Shown here piece by piece: positions 16,911 through 27,153 of a stretch of DNA of 64,000 bases (position 1 is the stretch's first letter; each line of letters starts with the position of its first letter). Below the pieces are notes generated by a model that did not search any database, was not told where the DNA came from, and saw only the letters and a list, made by a program, of their open reading frames with translations. The translations under genes and the position numbers were made by a program. This stretch comes from Modicisalibacter sp049808615 (GTDB lineage: Bacteria > Pseudomonadota > Gammaproteobacteria > Pseudomonadales > Halomonadaceae): assembly GCF_049808615.1 (NCBI RefSeq), contig NZ_JBNCAN010000015.1, positions 42,277-106,276 on the forward strand, given 5' to 3'.

Positions 16911-19081
16911 TGCAGTAGCGGCTCGGTATAGCCAGAAGGCTGTTCGCGACCCTTGAAGATGAGATCTGTCGCTGCCTGGAAGGCCGTGGAATCTTCAAGA
17001 TGCGAGGTCATCGGCGTGTAGTCGGGGTCGCCTTCGTTCTGCTTGTCGACCACCTCCGCCATGCGTTCAAGCGTCCGATTGACCTGGGCTTCGCTGATCA
17101 CGCCATGATAGAGCCAGTTGGCGATGTGCTGACTGGAGATACGCAGCGTCGCACGGTCCTCCATCAAGCCCACGTCATGGATGTCCGGCACCTTGGAGCA
17201 GCCCACGCCGTGCTCGACCCAGCGCACCACGTAACCAAGAATGCCCTGGCAGTTGTTGTCGAGTTCCTGCTGGATCTCTTCTGCAGACCACTCGGCTTTC
17301 TCGACCACCGGCACGGTCAGCAGATCATCGAGCAGATCGACCGTGCCCTGATCGTTCAGCTCATGCTGCACGGCATTGACGTCGACCTGGTGATAATGCA
17401 AGGCGTGAAGCACCGCGGCGGTCGGTGATGGCACCCAGGCGGTATTCGCCCCGGCCTTGGGATGACCGACCTTCTGCTCGAGCATGGCAGCCATCAGGCC
17501 CGGCATCGCCCACATGCCCTTGCCGATCTGGGCACGTCCTCTCAAACCGCAATCAAGACCCACATGAACGTTGTTGCGCTCATAGGCATCGATCCAGGTC
17601 GCCCCCTTCATATCGCCCTTGCGCAGCATGGGGCCGGCTTCCATGGTGCTGTGCATCTCGTCGCCGGTACGATCCAGGAAGCCGGTATTGATGAACACGA
17701 CCCGACTGGCGGCCTCATTGATGCACGCCCTGAGGTTGACGGAGGTACGACGCTCCTCGTCCATGATACCCATCTTGAGGGTATTGCGAGGCAAGCCCAA
17801 CACGTCTTCAACCCGTTCGAACAAGGTATTGGCGAAGGCAACTTCCTTGGGACCATGCATCTTGGGCTTGACGATGTAGACCGATCCGGTGCGACTGTTC
17901 TGGATGCCCTTCGACGCCCCCGGATCGCCGCCCAAGACTCGCGTCTTCTTCAGGTCGTGCATGGCAATCAGGCTGGTGAGGACGCCGTCGAGGACGCCTT
18001 CGGGTACCTCGTTGCCCTCGCCATCGAGCATGGCCGGCGTGGTCATCAGATGTCCGACGTTGCGCACGAACATCAACGAACGCCCGGGCAGGGTCAGATC
18101 GCTCCCATCGGGACGGATATAACGACGGTCCGCATTCAGGCTGCGCGTATAGCTCTTGTCCCCTTTGTCGATATACTCTTCGAGATCGCCGCGCATCAGG
18201 CCCAGCCAGTTGCGATAGACGCCGACCTTGTCTTCGGCATCGACCGCGGCCACCGAATCCTCGCAGTCCATGATGGTGGTGATAGCGGCCTCGACCACGA
18301 CATCCTTGAGATGTGCTGCATCGGTCTTGCCGATGGGATGCTCGGCATCGAACTGCAACTCCAGATGCAGGCCATGCTGGGTCAGCAGGATCGTATCGGG
18401 CTTGGCGGCATCACCCTGGTAGCCGATCAGCTGATCCGGGCGCTCTAGGCCGGTCTCACGATCATCCTCCAGTGTGACCACGAGCTGGCCATCGCGTAGC
18501 GCATAGTGCACCGCATCGCGGTGGGAAGCACTGGATAGCGGCGCGGCCTGATCAAGCACATTGCGCGCATAGGCGATGACCTTGGCACCCCGCTTGGGAT
18601 TATAGTCACCGCCGATCTCAGCACCATCCTCTTCGCTGATGGCATCGGTGCCGTAGAGCGCATCATACAGGCTGCCCCAGCGTGCATTGGCGGCATTCAG
18701 CGCGTAGCGGGCATTGCTTACCGGAACCACGAGCTGAGGGCCGGCCTGAACGGCGATCTCATCATCGACGTTCGCGGTACTCGCCTCGACCTTGGCGGGG
18801 GCATCGACCAGATAGCCGCTCTTTTTCAGAAAGGCGCGATAGGCCGCGAGATCGCGTACCGGACCAGGATGCTCCCGATGCCAGGTATCGAGTTCTGCCT
18901 GGAGTCGCTCACGCTCCGCCAGGAGTTCACGGTTGTGCGGCGCCAGCTCATGGATCAGGGCGTCGAGGCCGGACCAGAAAGCATCGGCGTCAACTCCGGT
19001 ACCGGGTAGGGCTTCATCGCTGATGAAGCGATCGAGTTCAGGAGCCACCTGGAGACGATGGCGGGAGATGCGTTGGGACAT
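16880..19081 (-). CDS. glcB: Malate synthase G
   Basis: A 733-residue monomeric malate synthase, the normal length for form G. It condenses glyoxylate with acetyl-CoA in the glyoxylate or glycolate pathway. The active-site region GIQNSRTGSVYIVKPKMHGP and GIMDEERRTSVNL (metal-binding Glu) are intact. The C-terminal third has the conserved RWVEHGVGCSKVPDI. ATG 19081 is preceded by AGCAGGAG; the in-frame start at 19102 is less well placed. Monocistronic, no glc regulator adjoins it. Confidence 0.97.
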   Translation of the reverse strand: MSQRISRHRLQVAPELDRFISDEALPGTGVDADAFWSGLDALIHELAPHNRELLAERERLQAELDTWHREHPGPVRDLAAYRAFLKKSGYLVDAPAKVEASTANVDDEIAVQAGPQLVVPVSNARYALNAANARWGSLYDALYGTDAISEEDGAEIGGDYNPKRGAKVIAYARNVLDQAAPLSSASHRDAVHYALRDGQLVVTLEDDRETGLERPDQLIGYQGDAAKPDTILLTQHGLHLELQFDAEHPIGKTDAAHLKDVVVEAAITTIMDCEDSVAAVDAEDKVGVYRNWLGLMRGDLEEYIDKGDKSYTRSLNADRRYIRPDGSDLTLPGRSLMFVRNVGHLMTTPAMLDGEGNEVPEGVLDGVLTSLIAMHDLKKTRVLGGDPGASKGIQNSRTGSVYIVKPKMHGPKEVAFANTLFERVEDVLGLPRNTLKMGIMDEERRTSVNLRACINEAASRVVFINTGFLDRTGDEMHSTMEAGPMLRKGDMKGATWIDAYERNNVHVGLDCGLRGRAQIGKGMWAMPGLMAAMLEQKVGHPKAGANTAWVPSPTAAVLHALHYHQVDVNAVQHELNDQGTVDLLDDLLTVPVVEKAEWSAEEIQQELDNNCQGILGYVVRWVEHGVGCSKVPDIHDVGLMEDRATLRISSQHIANWLYHGVISEAQVNRTLERMAEVVDKQNEGDPDYTPMTSHLEDSTAFQAATDLIFKGREQPSGYTEPLLHHWRAVEKAK

Positions 19082-19283
19082 GAAAAAACACTCCTGCTGC
19101 ATTGCTATCGCCTTTTAAACAGCGATAGATAAATTCGTTATGACAATGACGCCTGTGAAAATGACGCCCATATGATACCTGAAAGCAAACTCGAGATGTG
19201 CTTCACTTGACCAATGACTTAGAGGAACGTCTTCGTTTTCCTGCACGATTCGGGCTAGCATGGGAACGTACAGGGAGAACTCG

Positions 19284-20273
19284 ATGATCGACTTCGCACC
19301 ACTGCAAGCCTTGGGGCCCTTGGCTCCGATCACTGAACCACAGTCCTCGACACTGATTCATTATCTTGATCACTACCAGCTGACACCCTTGCTACGCGAC
19401 AACGTAGGACTGTACGCAGGATTCGTCGATACCGGACATTATCGTTTGTGGGCGCAGTTGTGGTCACCCCCGGATCCTCTCGGTACGGCATTTGTCGTGC
19501 ATGGCTACTTCGATCATCTCGGACTCTACCGCCATCTACTGGAGTGCCTGCTGGCACGGGGCCTGCGGGTCGTCTTGTGGGATCTGCCCGGTCATGGCTT
19601 GTCCAGCGGCCCACGGGCAACCATCGACGATTTTCAAGAGTATGGCGCATGTTTACAGGCCGTGCAGCATCACCTGCTGCTGAACGATCTGGCGCCACGG
19701 CCCTGGATCGGTATCGGGCAGAGCACCGGTGCAGCGATTCTCGCCACGGACGCCTTGTCCCGAGGCGAAGATGCGCCTTGGCAGGCACTGGTCCTGCTGG
19801 CTCCTCTGGTCCGCCCCTGGGGGTGGAATCAGTCGAACTGGTTGCATTGGCTGGCAAGCCCCTTCATCAACTCGATTCCTCGTAGTTACCGCCCCAACTC
19901 CACCGACGCCGAGTTCGTCGCCTTCCTGCGCGAAAACGATCCGCTTCAAGCGGATCGGCTTACTCTGAGCTGGGTAACCGCCATGCGCCGCTGGATGACG
20001 CATCTGCTGACCCTACCAGCCAGCGATGTCCCGGTGCTGATCCTGCAAGGTGAACAGGATTTGACCGTCGATTGGCAATGGAACCTGGATGTGCTGACCC
20101 GCAAGTTTCCTGCGGCACGGGTTCGCCGGCACCCCGAAGCGCGCCATCATCTGGTCAACGAGACAGACAGCATCCGCGAATCTCTGTTTGCCGAACTGGA
20201 CGACTTCCTGGTCGAGATCGAACAAGCGCATCCCCCCTCTTCACCTGGATCACCTCGCTCTGCCACGCTATGA
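19284..20273 (+). CDS. Alpha/beta hydrolase (lysophospholipase / monoacylglycerol lipase-like)
   Basis: A 329-residue hydrolase of the Hydrolase_4 type (PF12146). VVHGYFDHLGLY carries the oxyanion hole, GQSTG gives nucleophile Ser147, Asp259 is in LQGEQDLTVDW and the histidine is in EARHHLVNE (288-289), so the triad looks complete. No signal peptide. ATG 19284 follows AGGGAGAACTCG; an upstream start at 19260 lacks this. The stop overlaps the start of the next lipoprotein gene by four bases (ATGA), indicating an operon. A lipid or ester substrate is likely, not certain. Confidence 0.87.
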   Translation: MIDFAPLQALGPLAPITEPQSSTLIHYLDHYQLTPLLRDNVGLYAGFVDTGHYRLWAQLWSPPDPLGTAFVVHGYFDHLGLYRHLLECLLARGLRVVLWDLPGHGLSSGPRATIDDFQEYGACLQAVQHHLLLNDLAPRPWIGIGQSTGAAILATDALSRGEDAPWQALVLLAPLVRPWGWNQSNWLHWLASPFINSIPRSYRPNSTDAEFVAFLRENDPLQADRLTLSWVTAMRRWMTHLLTLPASDVPVLILQGEQDLTVDWQWNLDVLTRKFPAARVRRHPEARHHLVNETDSIRESLFAELDDFLVEIEQAHPPSSPGSPRSATL

Positions 20274-20749
20274 CGATGAAACGATTGTGTCATGTATTGA
20301 TGATCAGCCTACTCGCGGGTTGCACCAGTGCGCCCCAGACTCCTCCCCAACGTCAAGCGCTGTATGGCCTGGGCGAGCGTGCCGCCGAGACCGTTGTCAA
20401 CGAACCCGACTGGACGGCCGCAGATATCGTACTGCTGTTGGCACGCCCGGACATCGAGACCTCGCTCGATGTGGATACCGACTATTTTCGCGAAACCTTG
20501 ACCCGAGCCTTGCTGGCGCAAAACGACGGCCCCCAGGTGCTCAATTGGGTCCCGTCGATGGCGGATGCGTCGACACCGGAAAATCAATGGTTGCTGAAAA
20601 CCCGTTTGTTGGCCGAGGGGCCGGCCATCACGCTCTCCGATCGCGAATTGCGTCCTTATCGTCTGGAGCTAGCTCTGTACAGGCCCGGCAACGCGACCCC
20701 GCGATGGCACTGGAGCATTGACGGCGCACTGGATATCAGCGCGCTGTAG
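20270..20749 (+). CDS. Putative lipoprotein, unknown function
   Basis: A 159-residue protein with a lipoprotein signal, lipobox LLAGC ending at Cys18 of MTMKRLCHVLMISLLAGC. The mature part (about 140 residues) is soluble and mixed alpha/beta; it resembles no domain I can name with confidence. It overlaps the hydrolase gene by ATGA, suggesting coupled expression and an envelope-linked task. Residue after Cys is Thr, so outer-membrane sorting is expected. Confidence 0.78.
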   Translation: MTMKRLCHVLMISLLAGCTSAPQTPPQRQALYGLGERAAETVVNEPDWTAADIVLLLARPDIETSLDVDTDYFRETLTRALLAQNDGPQVLNWVPSMADASTPENQWLLKTRLLAEGPAITLSDRELRPYRLELALYRPGNATPRWHWSIDGALDISAL

Positions 20750-20812
20750 CTTGGCAGTCCGCAGCCCGGGCACCACAATGATCGATCACATCCACTTCAT
20801 CTCGGAGCCGCC

Positions 20813-21922
20813 ATGCCTCGCCACGCCAACCATCTTTATCATGAAGGGCCCCATAACCCCTTCCCCGGCGTCAAGGCGCTGGAACGACGACTGGGCCGGG
20901 AAATACCGCACCGGCTGGGTTCCAATGAAGGCCTGGACATGCCCCATACGGCGCTGTCCAGGCGCCTTGGTGATGAGGTCGCGGCGCTCGCACGCAGTTA
21001 TAGCGATGCCGAGGCACTCGGGGTGCGCCGGCGCCTGTCGAAACACCTAGGCACCTCGCTCGACGCCCTACTGGTGGATGCGGGTGCCGACAGCCTGATC
21101 GCCCTGGTGCTCAGGGCGATATGCGATCCCGGCTGTGTCGTGATCACCAGTGCCGGCACCTATCCGACCTTTCGCTATTTTGCGCAAGGCCAGGGGTGCG
21201 CCGTGCTAGAGGTCTCCTACCAGGACCGCCCGGGTGTGCTTGCACCGGATCTCGCCGCCTTGGCCAACGCCGCCGCCAGCCATCGCGCTCGGCTGGTCTA
21301 TCTGGCCAACCCGGACAATCCCGGTGGCCACCTGCATGACGATCAGGCCATCGCCACGTTGCGGCGCGCCCTGCCCGGGGATTGCACGCTGTTGTTGGAT
21401 GAGGCCTACCACGACTTCCGACAGGACGCGGCGGCACCGGATAGTGGCGAGACATGGCCCGGCGTGGTGAGGGTACGCACCTTCTCCAAGGCCCATGGTC
21501 TGGCTGGGCTGCGCATCGGTTATGCCATCGCCACGCCGGAATGCATCGAGGTGCTACAGAAAGTAAGGATTCACTACGCGGTCTCATCCCTGGCTCAGGT
21601 GGCTGCCGAGACCGTGCTCGATCATGCCGACGAGGTGCAAGCCCATATCGCCGACGTAATCGATCGCCGGGAGCGTCTGGCATCCTGGCTAAGGGGACTG
21701 GGCGGCGACGTGCCGAATAGCGCCACCAACTTCGTCGCCCTGCGCATGCCGAGTGCCGAGCAGGCTGCCCAGGTGAACGCTGAACTGCTCGACGCCGGCA
21801 GCCTGATTCATCGTCCGCCCCATCCTGCATTGGGCCACGTGCTCAGGATCAGCGCCCTGGAAGATGCGCTGGTACCGGGGCACCTGGCGGCGCTGGAGAA
21901 AGTGCTGCGGGATACTCAATGA
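20813..21922 (+). CDS. PLP-dependent aminotransferase, HisC-like
   Basis: A 369-residue fold-type I aminotransferase or threonine-phosphate decarboxylase-like enzyme. Lys226 in RTFSKAHGLAGLRIGYA should bind pyridoxal phosphate; Asp196 in LLLDEAYHDF and NPDNPGG (167-172) fit the family. Histidinol-phosphate aminotransferase is the nearest named relative, but nothing else for histidine or cobamide synthesis is nearby, so the substrate stays open. ATG 20813 is preceded by CGGAGCCGCC. Confidence 0.86.
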   Translation: MPRHANHLYHEGPHNPFPGVKALERRLGREIPHRLGSNEGLDMPHTALSRRLGDEVAALARSYSDAEALGVRRRLSKHLGTSLDALLVDAGADSLIALVLRAICDPGCVVITSAGTYPTFRYFAQGQGCAVLEVSYQDRPGVLAPDLAALANAAASHRARLVYLANPDNPGGHLHDDQAIATLRRALPGDCTLLLDEAYHDFRQDAAAPDSGETWPGVVRVRTFSKAHGLAGLRIGYAIATPECIEVLQKVRIHYAVSSLAQVAAETVLDHADEVQAHIADVIDRRERLASWLRGLGGDVPNSATNFVALRMPSAEQAAQVNAELLDAGSLIHRPPHPALGHVLRISALEDALVPGHLAALEKVLRDTQ

Positions 21923-21931
21923 TAGGGCGGC

Positions 21932-22978
21932 TCAATCCTTGCCACCCGAGATCAGGATCATTACCACGCCGGCGGCATAGCAACCGATGATCGCCACGCT
22001 CTCGAAGCCGATACGCCCTGGCCCTTGCTCTTCGCGGCGTATCAGCCCCATGAGCAGCACACCGGTCATGAGTAGCGACAGAGCGACCCACAGCGCGACG
22101 GAATCCGGCACCACGTGGTAAATCGAGCCACCGCGATAGGCGATATCCGAGGCGGCGGCAAAGAGGGTGTCGAAGGCGTTGCCACCAATGATACCGGCCA
22201 CCGCCAGGGTCAGAGCGCCACGTTTCACGGCAGCGATCGTGGTGACCAGCTCCGGTAGCGAGGTGGCTACCGAGGTCAGCAGCACCCCCACAGCGGCCTG
22301 ACTGAGCCCTGTCTCCTGGGCGATTACCGAAGCGCTACGCTCGAGCATGAAACCGGAGATTCCCAATATGGCAGCCAAGAACGCGAATAGCAGCCACAAT
22401 GAGGTCAGCGACTGCTGCAGGGCCTGCTCGTCCGGCTCATCGACCCGGGTCTCCCGGGTGCGCGACGGTCGCCACATGGGGTTGGCCTGAGCCTTGCCCA
22501 CCAGGTGCAGTCCATACACATAGCCGATGAACAACAGCGGCGTGATTGGATGCACATTCCAGAAGGTCACTTCCGGTGAGAAGCGTCCTATCAGCAGTAG
22601 AGACAGCAGACAGAGCAGCAACGTGCCCTGCATGAGATTGCCGATGGAGGCAGCCGCGTGTTCAAGATTGGCGCGCCGATGGGCCACATCCGCCGCGGTC
22701 AGGAACAGGGTCTGTACCGCGATACCACCGAGAGCGTTACTCATCGCCAGTTCGGGTTGATCACGCAGCGCCGCACTCACCGAGAGCACAATACCGGACA
22801 GCGAGGTCGCCATGCCCATCAGCACCGCCCCGGCGATCGCCTCGCCCAGTCCGGTACGATCCGCCAGGTCGTCGACGATATGGGCCAAGCGCGTGCCTAC
22901 CACGCCAATCACTACGGCAAATGCCAAGAACAAGCCAATGGCAAGGAGCAGGGACATATCACTCAGAAATGACAGCAT
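21932..22978 (-). CDS. Sodium/calcium exchanger family protein
   Basis: A 348-residue, about 10-helix membrane protein of the CaCA superfamily. The two alpha repeats are recognisable: ALMGMATSLSGIV-like VLMGMATSLSGIVLSV and LLTSVATSLPELVTTIAA with GGNAFDTLFA. In the first repeat the usual acidic residue is replaced (SLSG where SLPE is common), while the second keeps Glu; transport specificity may differ from a classic Ca2+/Na+ exchanger. ATG 22978 overlaps the comM stop (TGATG), so it is co-translated with comM. Confidence 0.86.
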   Translation of the reverse strand: MLSFLSDMSLLLAIGLFLAFAVVIGVVGTRLAHIVDDLADRTGLGEAIAGAVLMGMATSLSGIVLSVSAALRDQPELAMSNALGGIAVQTLFLTAADVAHRRANLEHAAASIGNLMQGTLLLCLLSLLLIGRFSPEVTFWNVHPITPLLFIGYVYGLHLVGKAQANPMWRPSRTRETRVDEPDEQALQQSLTSLWLLFAFLAAILGISGFMLERSASVIAQETGLSQAAVGVLLTSVATSLPELVTTIAAVKRGALTLAVAGIIGGNAFDTLFAAASDIAYRGGSIYHVVPDSVALWVALSLLMTGVLLMGLIRREEQGPGRIGFESVAIIGCYAAGVVMILISGGKD

Positions 22979-24516
22979 CAAATGCTCTCTTGATTCGTTG
23001 TCGGGGTTGTGTGGGTACCACGCAAACGATCGAGCTGTCGATAACCTATGGCTTCCATGAGATGCGCGCGGGTTGGTCGGGGCTCGGCGGCCAGATCCGC
23101 CAGGGTCAGGGCGACGCGCAGTACGCGATGATAGGCACGGGCCGAGAGCTTGAGCCGGGTCAGCACCTCTGCCAGCCAGGCACGTTCACCGCTGCCCAGG
23201 GCACAGGCGGCTTCCAGCTCGCGTCCCGGAAGACGGGCATTGAGTGCACCGCGTGCCTGTTGACGCTGGCGCGCCGCCAACACCCGCTCCCGCACCGCGG
23301 CCGAACTTTCACCGGTAGCAGGGGAAGTCAGTTGATCTGCGGGCAGAGCCGGGACTTCCACCTGCAAGTCGATGCGATCGAGCAAGGGCCCGGACAAGCG
23401 CGACTGATAGCGCTGTATCTGGACCTGTGTACAGACGCAGGTCTGGCGGGGATCGCCGAGATGGCCACAGGGGCAGGGGTTCATCGCCGCAACCAGCTGA
23501 AAACTGGCTGGAAAGCAGCGTTGATGACTGGCCCGGGCAATATGGATACGTCCCGATTCGAGCGGTTCACGCATCACCTCAAGCACGCTACGGTCGAATT
23601 GCGGCAATTCATCGAGGAACAATACGCCATGATGCGCCAGGGATATCTCGCCGGGGCGGGGTTTCGAGCCCCCGCCCACCAACGCCACCCCGCTGGCGGT
23701 ATGATGCGGAGAACGGAAGGGTCTTTCTCCCCAACGTTCCAGCAGTCCAAGGCCACAGACCGAACGAATCGCTGCAACCTCGAGGGCTTCGGCATGAGAA
23801 AGCGGTGGTAAAATACCCGGCAAGCGACTGGCAAGCATGGTCTTGCCTGTGCCGGGCGGGCCAGCGAACAGCAGGTTGTGTCCGCCGGCTGCGGCGACTT
23901 CCAATGCGCGTCGTGCCTGATGCTGACCGCGCACCTCGGCGAGATCCTCGCTGGACCTGTCCGGTAACGCGGGCATGGTGAGCCGATGTGGCGCGATGAC
24001 TGCGTGCCCGAGCAGATGAGCAACCACCTGGCTCAGGTGTTCTACCGGTAACACGGCAAGATCACCGGCCAGAGCCGCCTCGTTGGCATTGCTTGCCGGC
24101 AGCAGCAGGCATCGCCCCGCTTTCTGGGTGGCCAAGGCCACCGGCAAGGCTCCGCTGATTGGCCGCAACCGGCCATCCAACGCCAGTTCACCCACGCACT
24201 CGATTTCCCCTAAGGCAGACACGGGTATCTGCTCGGACGCTACCAGAATGCCCAAGGCGATGGGCAGGTCGAAGCGTCCTCCTTCCTTGGGCAAATCCGC
24301 CGGCGCCAGATTGACCGTGATGCGCCGTGTGGTCGGAAAGTCGAAGCCGGCATTGAGCAAGGCGCTGCGTACCCGCTCGCGGCTTTCGCGCACGGCGGTT
24401 TCCGGCAACCCCACCAAGGTCAGCCCTGGCAATCCATTGGAAAGATGCACTTCGACCAGTACTTCCGGCGCTTCGAGGCCCAATCCTGCTCGTGTAGTGA
24501 CTATGGCCAGCGCCAT
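22978..24516 (-). CDS. comM: ComM/YifB Mg-chelatase-type ATPase
   Basis: A 512-residue AAA+ hexameric helicase that promotes branch migration during natural transformation in Vibrio and is conserved widely. N-terminal Lon-like domain with GLPETAVRESRERVR, Walker A GPPGTGKT, Walker B VLFLDELP, and the zinc-binding cysteine cluster PCPCGHLG with TCVC. The ATG at 24516 is preferred to the one two codons earlier because AGTAGGT lies seven bases upstream. It forms an operon with the exchanger gene. Confidence 0.95.
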   Translation of the reverse strand: MALAIVTTRAGLGLEAPEVLVEVHLSNGLPGLTLVGLPETAVRESRERVRSALLNAGFDFPTTRRITVNLAPADLPKEGGRFDLPIALGILVASEQIPVSALGEIECVGELALDGRLRPISGALPVALATQKAGRCLLLPASNANEAALAGDLAVLPVEHLSQVVAHLLGHAVIAPHRLTMPALPDRSSEDLAEVRGQHQARRALEVAAAGGHNLLFAGPPGTGKTMLASRLPGILPPLSHAEALEVAAIRSVCGLGLLERWGERPFRSPHHTASGVALVGGGSKPRPGEISLAHHGVLFLDELPQFDRSVLEVMREPLESGRIHIARASHQRCFPASFQLVAAMNPCPCGHLGDPRQTCVCTQVQIQRYQSRLSGPLLDRIDLQVEVPALPADQLTSPATGESSAAVRERVLAARQRQQARGALNARLPGRELEAACALGSGERAWLAEVLTRLKLSARAYHRVLRVALTLADLAAEPRPTRAHLMEAIGYRQLDRLRGTHTTPTTNQESI

Positions 24517-24648
24517 GTGCATTACCTACTGTCATTATTTTCCATGACGGTTTTCAGAACACCGCCATCAATGTGAAAGAAGCACATCGTCGTGAACAGG
24601 CGCTTGGAACGTCACCCTTGTGATCACGGGGTCATGTCTGAATCACGA

Positions 24649-27138
24649 TCAATAGACATTATCGGTTTTAAGGCCGAATACGTCGGCATCGATGCCCTCG
24701 AGAAGCAGCTTGGCGACGTCATCCGCCGGCAACGGCTTACTCAATAGATAGCCTTGAAGCTGGTTACATTTTTCCCCGGCAAGCCGTATTGCCTGCTCCC
24801 GCGTTTCGACTCCCTCTGCGGTCGCCTCAAGACCCAGGCTTCTCGCGATGAACAGAATTGCCGATACGATCGCTGCATCCTGGGGGTCCGTCAGCATACC
24901 CTGTACGAAACACTTATCAATCTTGAGCTTGCCGATCGGCAGCTCCCGTAGAAGGTTCAATGATGAGTAGCCCGTGCCGAAGTCGTCCAGGGAGATGGTA
25001 ATGCCTTTACGCTGCATGATGCTCAGGTGTTCGATGACCTCGGCATTGACCTTCATCAAGGTGGTTTCGGTAATTTCCAGTTCGAGAAATTCCGCTTGGA
25101 GCCCAGTATCCGCCAGCACCCAATCGACGATCAAGGGAAGCTCCTGGCGTTGCAATTGAATACCGGAAACGTTCACCGAGACCCTTACTTGAGGAAGCCC
25201 TGCGGCTTTCCAGGCGCTACTTTGACGACAGGCCTCGTGCAGCACCCATTCGCCGATCGGCAATATTAGACCACAAGCCTCGGCAATCGGAATGAACTGA
25301 TCCGGTGAGACGAGTCCTTGGTCGGGATCATTCCAGCGTAGCAGCGCTTCGACACCGGTTATTTCACCTGTTTCAGTGCGTATTTGAGGTTGATAATGAA
25401 GCTCGAACTCATTGTTCGAAAGTGCTCGTCGTAACCTGCTCTCCAGTGATAAAAGCTCTGTGGTCACCAGGTTCTGGGAAGCGGAATAAAACTGAAAGTT
25501 GTTACGCCCCTGCTCCTTGGCATGATACATGGCGGCATCCGCATACTTGATCAGGTCATTCACCTCTTCGCTGTCGCTGGGGAATAGCGAGATGCCAATG
25601 CTGGTACCAATACATAGCTCATGCCCATCCAGATAAACCGGATCTTTTATTACTTTGAGAATACGCGTGGCGATCTTGGCTGCGTCTCTGGCCCCTTTGA
25701 TTTTCGGCAACAGGATAATGAATTCATCCCCTCCCAGGCGAGCGATCACCTCGGAGGTATTCGGAGATGCCTCATGGTAGATAAAGTCTTCCAGGCGAAG
25801 AACCGCTGTCAGGCGGGTCGCCATTTCCTTGAGAAGCTGATCACCTACCTGGTGTCCTAGCGTGTCATTGATTCGCTTGAAGTTATCCAGATCGAGGAAC
25901 AGTATCGCCATTTCCGTGTCCTCACGGCGGGCAAGCGCAACCATATGCTGTAGATATTCATGAAACATGAGCCGATTGGGCAGGCCGGTCAGGCTGTCGT
26001 GATACGCCAGGCGCTCGATCTTGTGCCGCGACGTTTGTAGATGACGTCCCATCTCCTGAAAGCTCAACGCCAGTTGGCCAAGCTCATCTTTGGAAGACAG
26101 CGAAAGCTGCGGCGTCAAGTTGCCGCTACCAATCTCGCGAACCGCGCGCATCAACTGTTTCAGCGGTCTGACCATGATGAAATTCATGGCAATCAGCAGG
26201 GCGATAATCATCAGCACCACGGTGCCAAGAACGATCCAGGCGATGACTTTTTCCAGACGCTGACTTTCTCCTAATAGCTCCGATTCCGGTAGCACACCGA
26301 TCAGCAATAGACCCTCGTGCAACCGACGGGTGGCCAGGAGTCCTGGCTCTCCTTGATAAAAAGCATGCAACAGCCGCTGACTGCCATCCGTACTCCAAAC
26401 GGTCTCTAAAAGTTGTGCCGAGAGATGCTTGCCTGCCTGAGAAGGATCTTGATGTAACAAGATCTCGCCTTTGCTGTTGACGATGAAGGTTTGACCGCTC
26501 TCGCCGATCTGACTTGCAGCCATCTGTTCCGCCATGAAATCCAGCGCCATGGTGACGACTAGATAACCACGCAGCGTAGGTTTGGCACTCAGTGGGTCTT
26601 CCATCGCCAAGTTGATAAGCCTGATGGGGCGCGCCACCTGCAGCGACACCGTATCGATATCAGGACGAATCGAGACACGACTCAATGTCTCGCCTTCAAA
26701 CTGCTCTAGGGCTTTGAAGAAAGGAGTTTCACCCTCCTCTTCCATGGCATTCGGTATCGGTGTCAGGGTAGCGCGAGCATCCTCGTACCCATCCGGTAAC
26801 AAAAAACGGATTTCAGTGTAATCAGGATACGCGCGTAGATAGCTGGTAAAGAGCTTCAATAGAGAGGGAAGCATCAATACATAACGCTCTTCCTCATCTT
26901 CGGTCAGCGCGTAGGAGCGCATCAGGGAAGCATCGGCAAACAGCTGAATATTGGCCTCGGCGACCTCCTGATGCATCTGGAAGTTGCGTGCCAGCTGGTC
27001 CATCAGGGTCGTCATCTGACTGGAGGTTCGCTCTACACCCGTTGAGCGCAGTTGATCATAGGCAAGCCACCCCAGCATCAGTAACGGGATGACTGCTAAG
27101 GGAACGACGACCATTAGAACCTTGGCATGTAGCCGCAT
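24649..27138 (-). CDS. dCache-HAMP-GGDEF-EAL c-di-GMP enzyme (MbaA-like)
   Basis: An 829-residue inner-membrane signalling protein. Membrane helix about 7-29, periplasmic dCache-like sensor about 35-300 (YPDYTEIRFLLPDG), second helix about 303-327, HAMP, GGDEF domain (ARLGGDEF intact) about 395-560, EAL domain (GVEALLRWN, DDFGTGYSSL, intact) about 575-815. Both synthesis and hydrolysis of c-di-GMP are therefore possible. It starts 15 bases after the nearest of three tandem polyamine-type binding-protein genes, the layout of Vibrio cholerae NspS-MbaA, in which a PotD-like protein controls a GGDEF-EAL protein. It has no adjacent permease. Confidence 0.9.
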   Translation of the reverse strand: MRLHAKVLMVVVPLAVIPLLMLGWLAYDQLRSTGVERTSSQMTTLMDQLARNFQMHQEVAEANIQLFADASLMRSYALTEDEEERYVLMLPSLLKLFTSYLRAYPDYTEIRFLLPDGYEDARATLTPIPNAMEEEGETPFFKALEQFEGETLSRVSIRPDIDTVSLQVARPIRLINLAMEDPLSAKPTLRGYLVVTMALDFMAEQMAASQIGESGQTFIVNSKGEILLHQDPSQAGKHLSAQLLETVWSTDGSQRLLHAFYQGEPGLLATRRLHEGLLLIGVLPESELLGESQRLEKVIAWIVLGTVVLMIIALLIAMNFIMVRPLKQLMRAVREIGSGNLTPQLSLSSKDELGQLALSFQEMGRHLQTSRHKIERLAYHDSLTGLPNRLMFHEYLQHMVALARREDTEMAILFLDLDNFKRINDTLGHQVGDQLLKEMATRLTAVLRLEDFIYHEASPNTSEVIARLGGDEFIILLPKIKGARDAAKIATRILKVIKDPVYLDGHELCIGTSIGISLFPSDSEEVNDLIKYADAAMYHAKEQGRNNFQFYSASQNLVTTELLSLESRLRRALSNNEFELHYQPQIRTETGEITGVEALLRWNDPDQGLVSPDQFIPIAEACGLILPIGEWVLHEACRQSSAWKAAGLPQVRVSVNVSGIQLQRQELPLIVDWVLADTGLQAEFLELEITETTLMKVNAEVIEHLSIMQRKGITISLDDFGTGYSSLNLLRELPIGKLKIDKCFVQGMLTDPQDAAIVSAILFIARSLGLEATAEGVETREQAIRLAGEKCNQLQGYLLSKPLPADDVAKLLLEGIDADVFGLKTDNVY

Positions 27139-27153
27139 AAGTATGACCCAGGC

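Noticed and set aside
17462..18448. 328-codon open frame opposite malate synthase
   Set aside because: Antisense shadow; the plus-strand protein has no recognisable features whereas glcB is complete on the minus strand.
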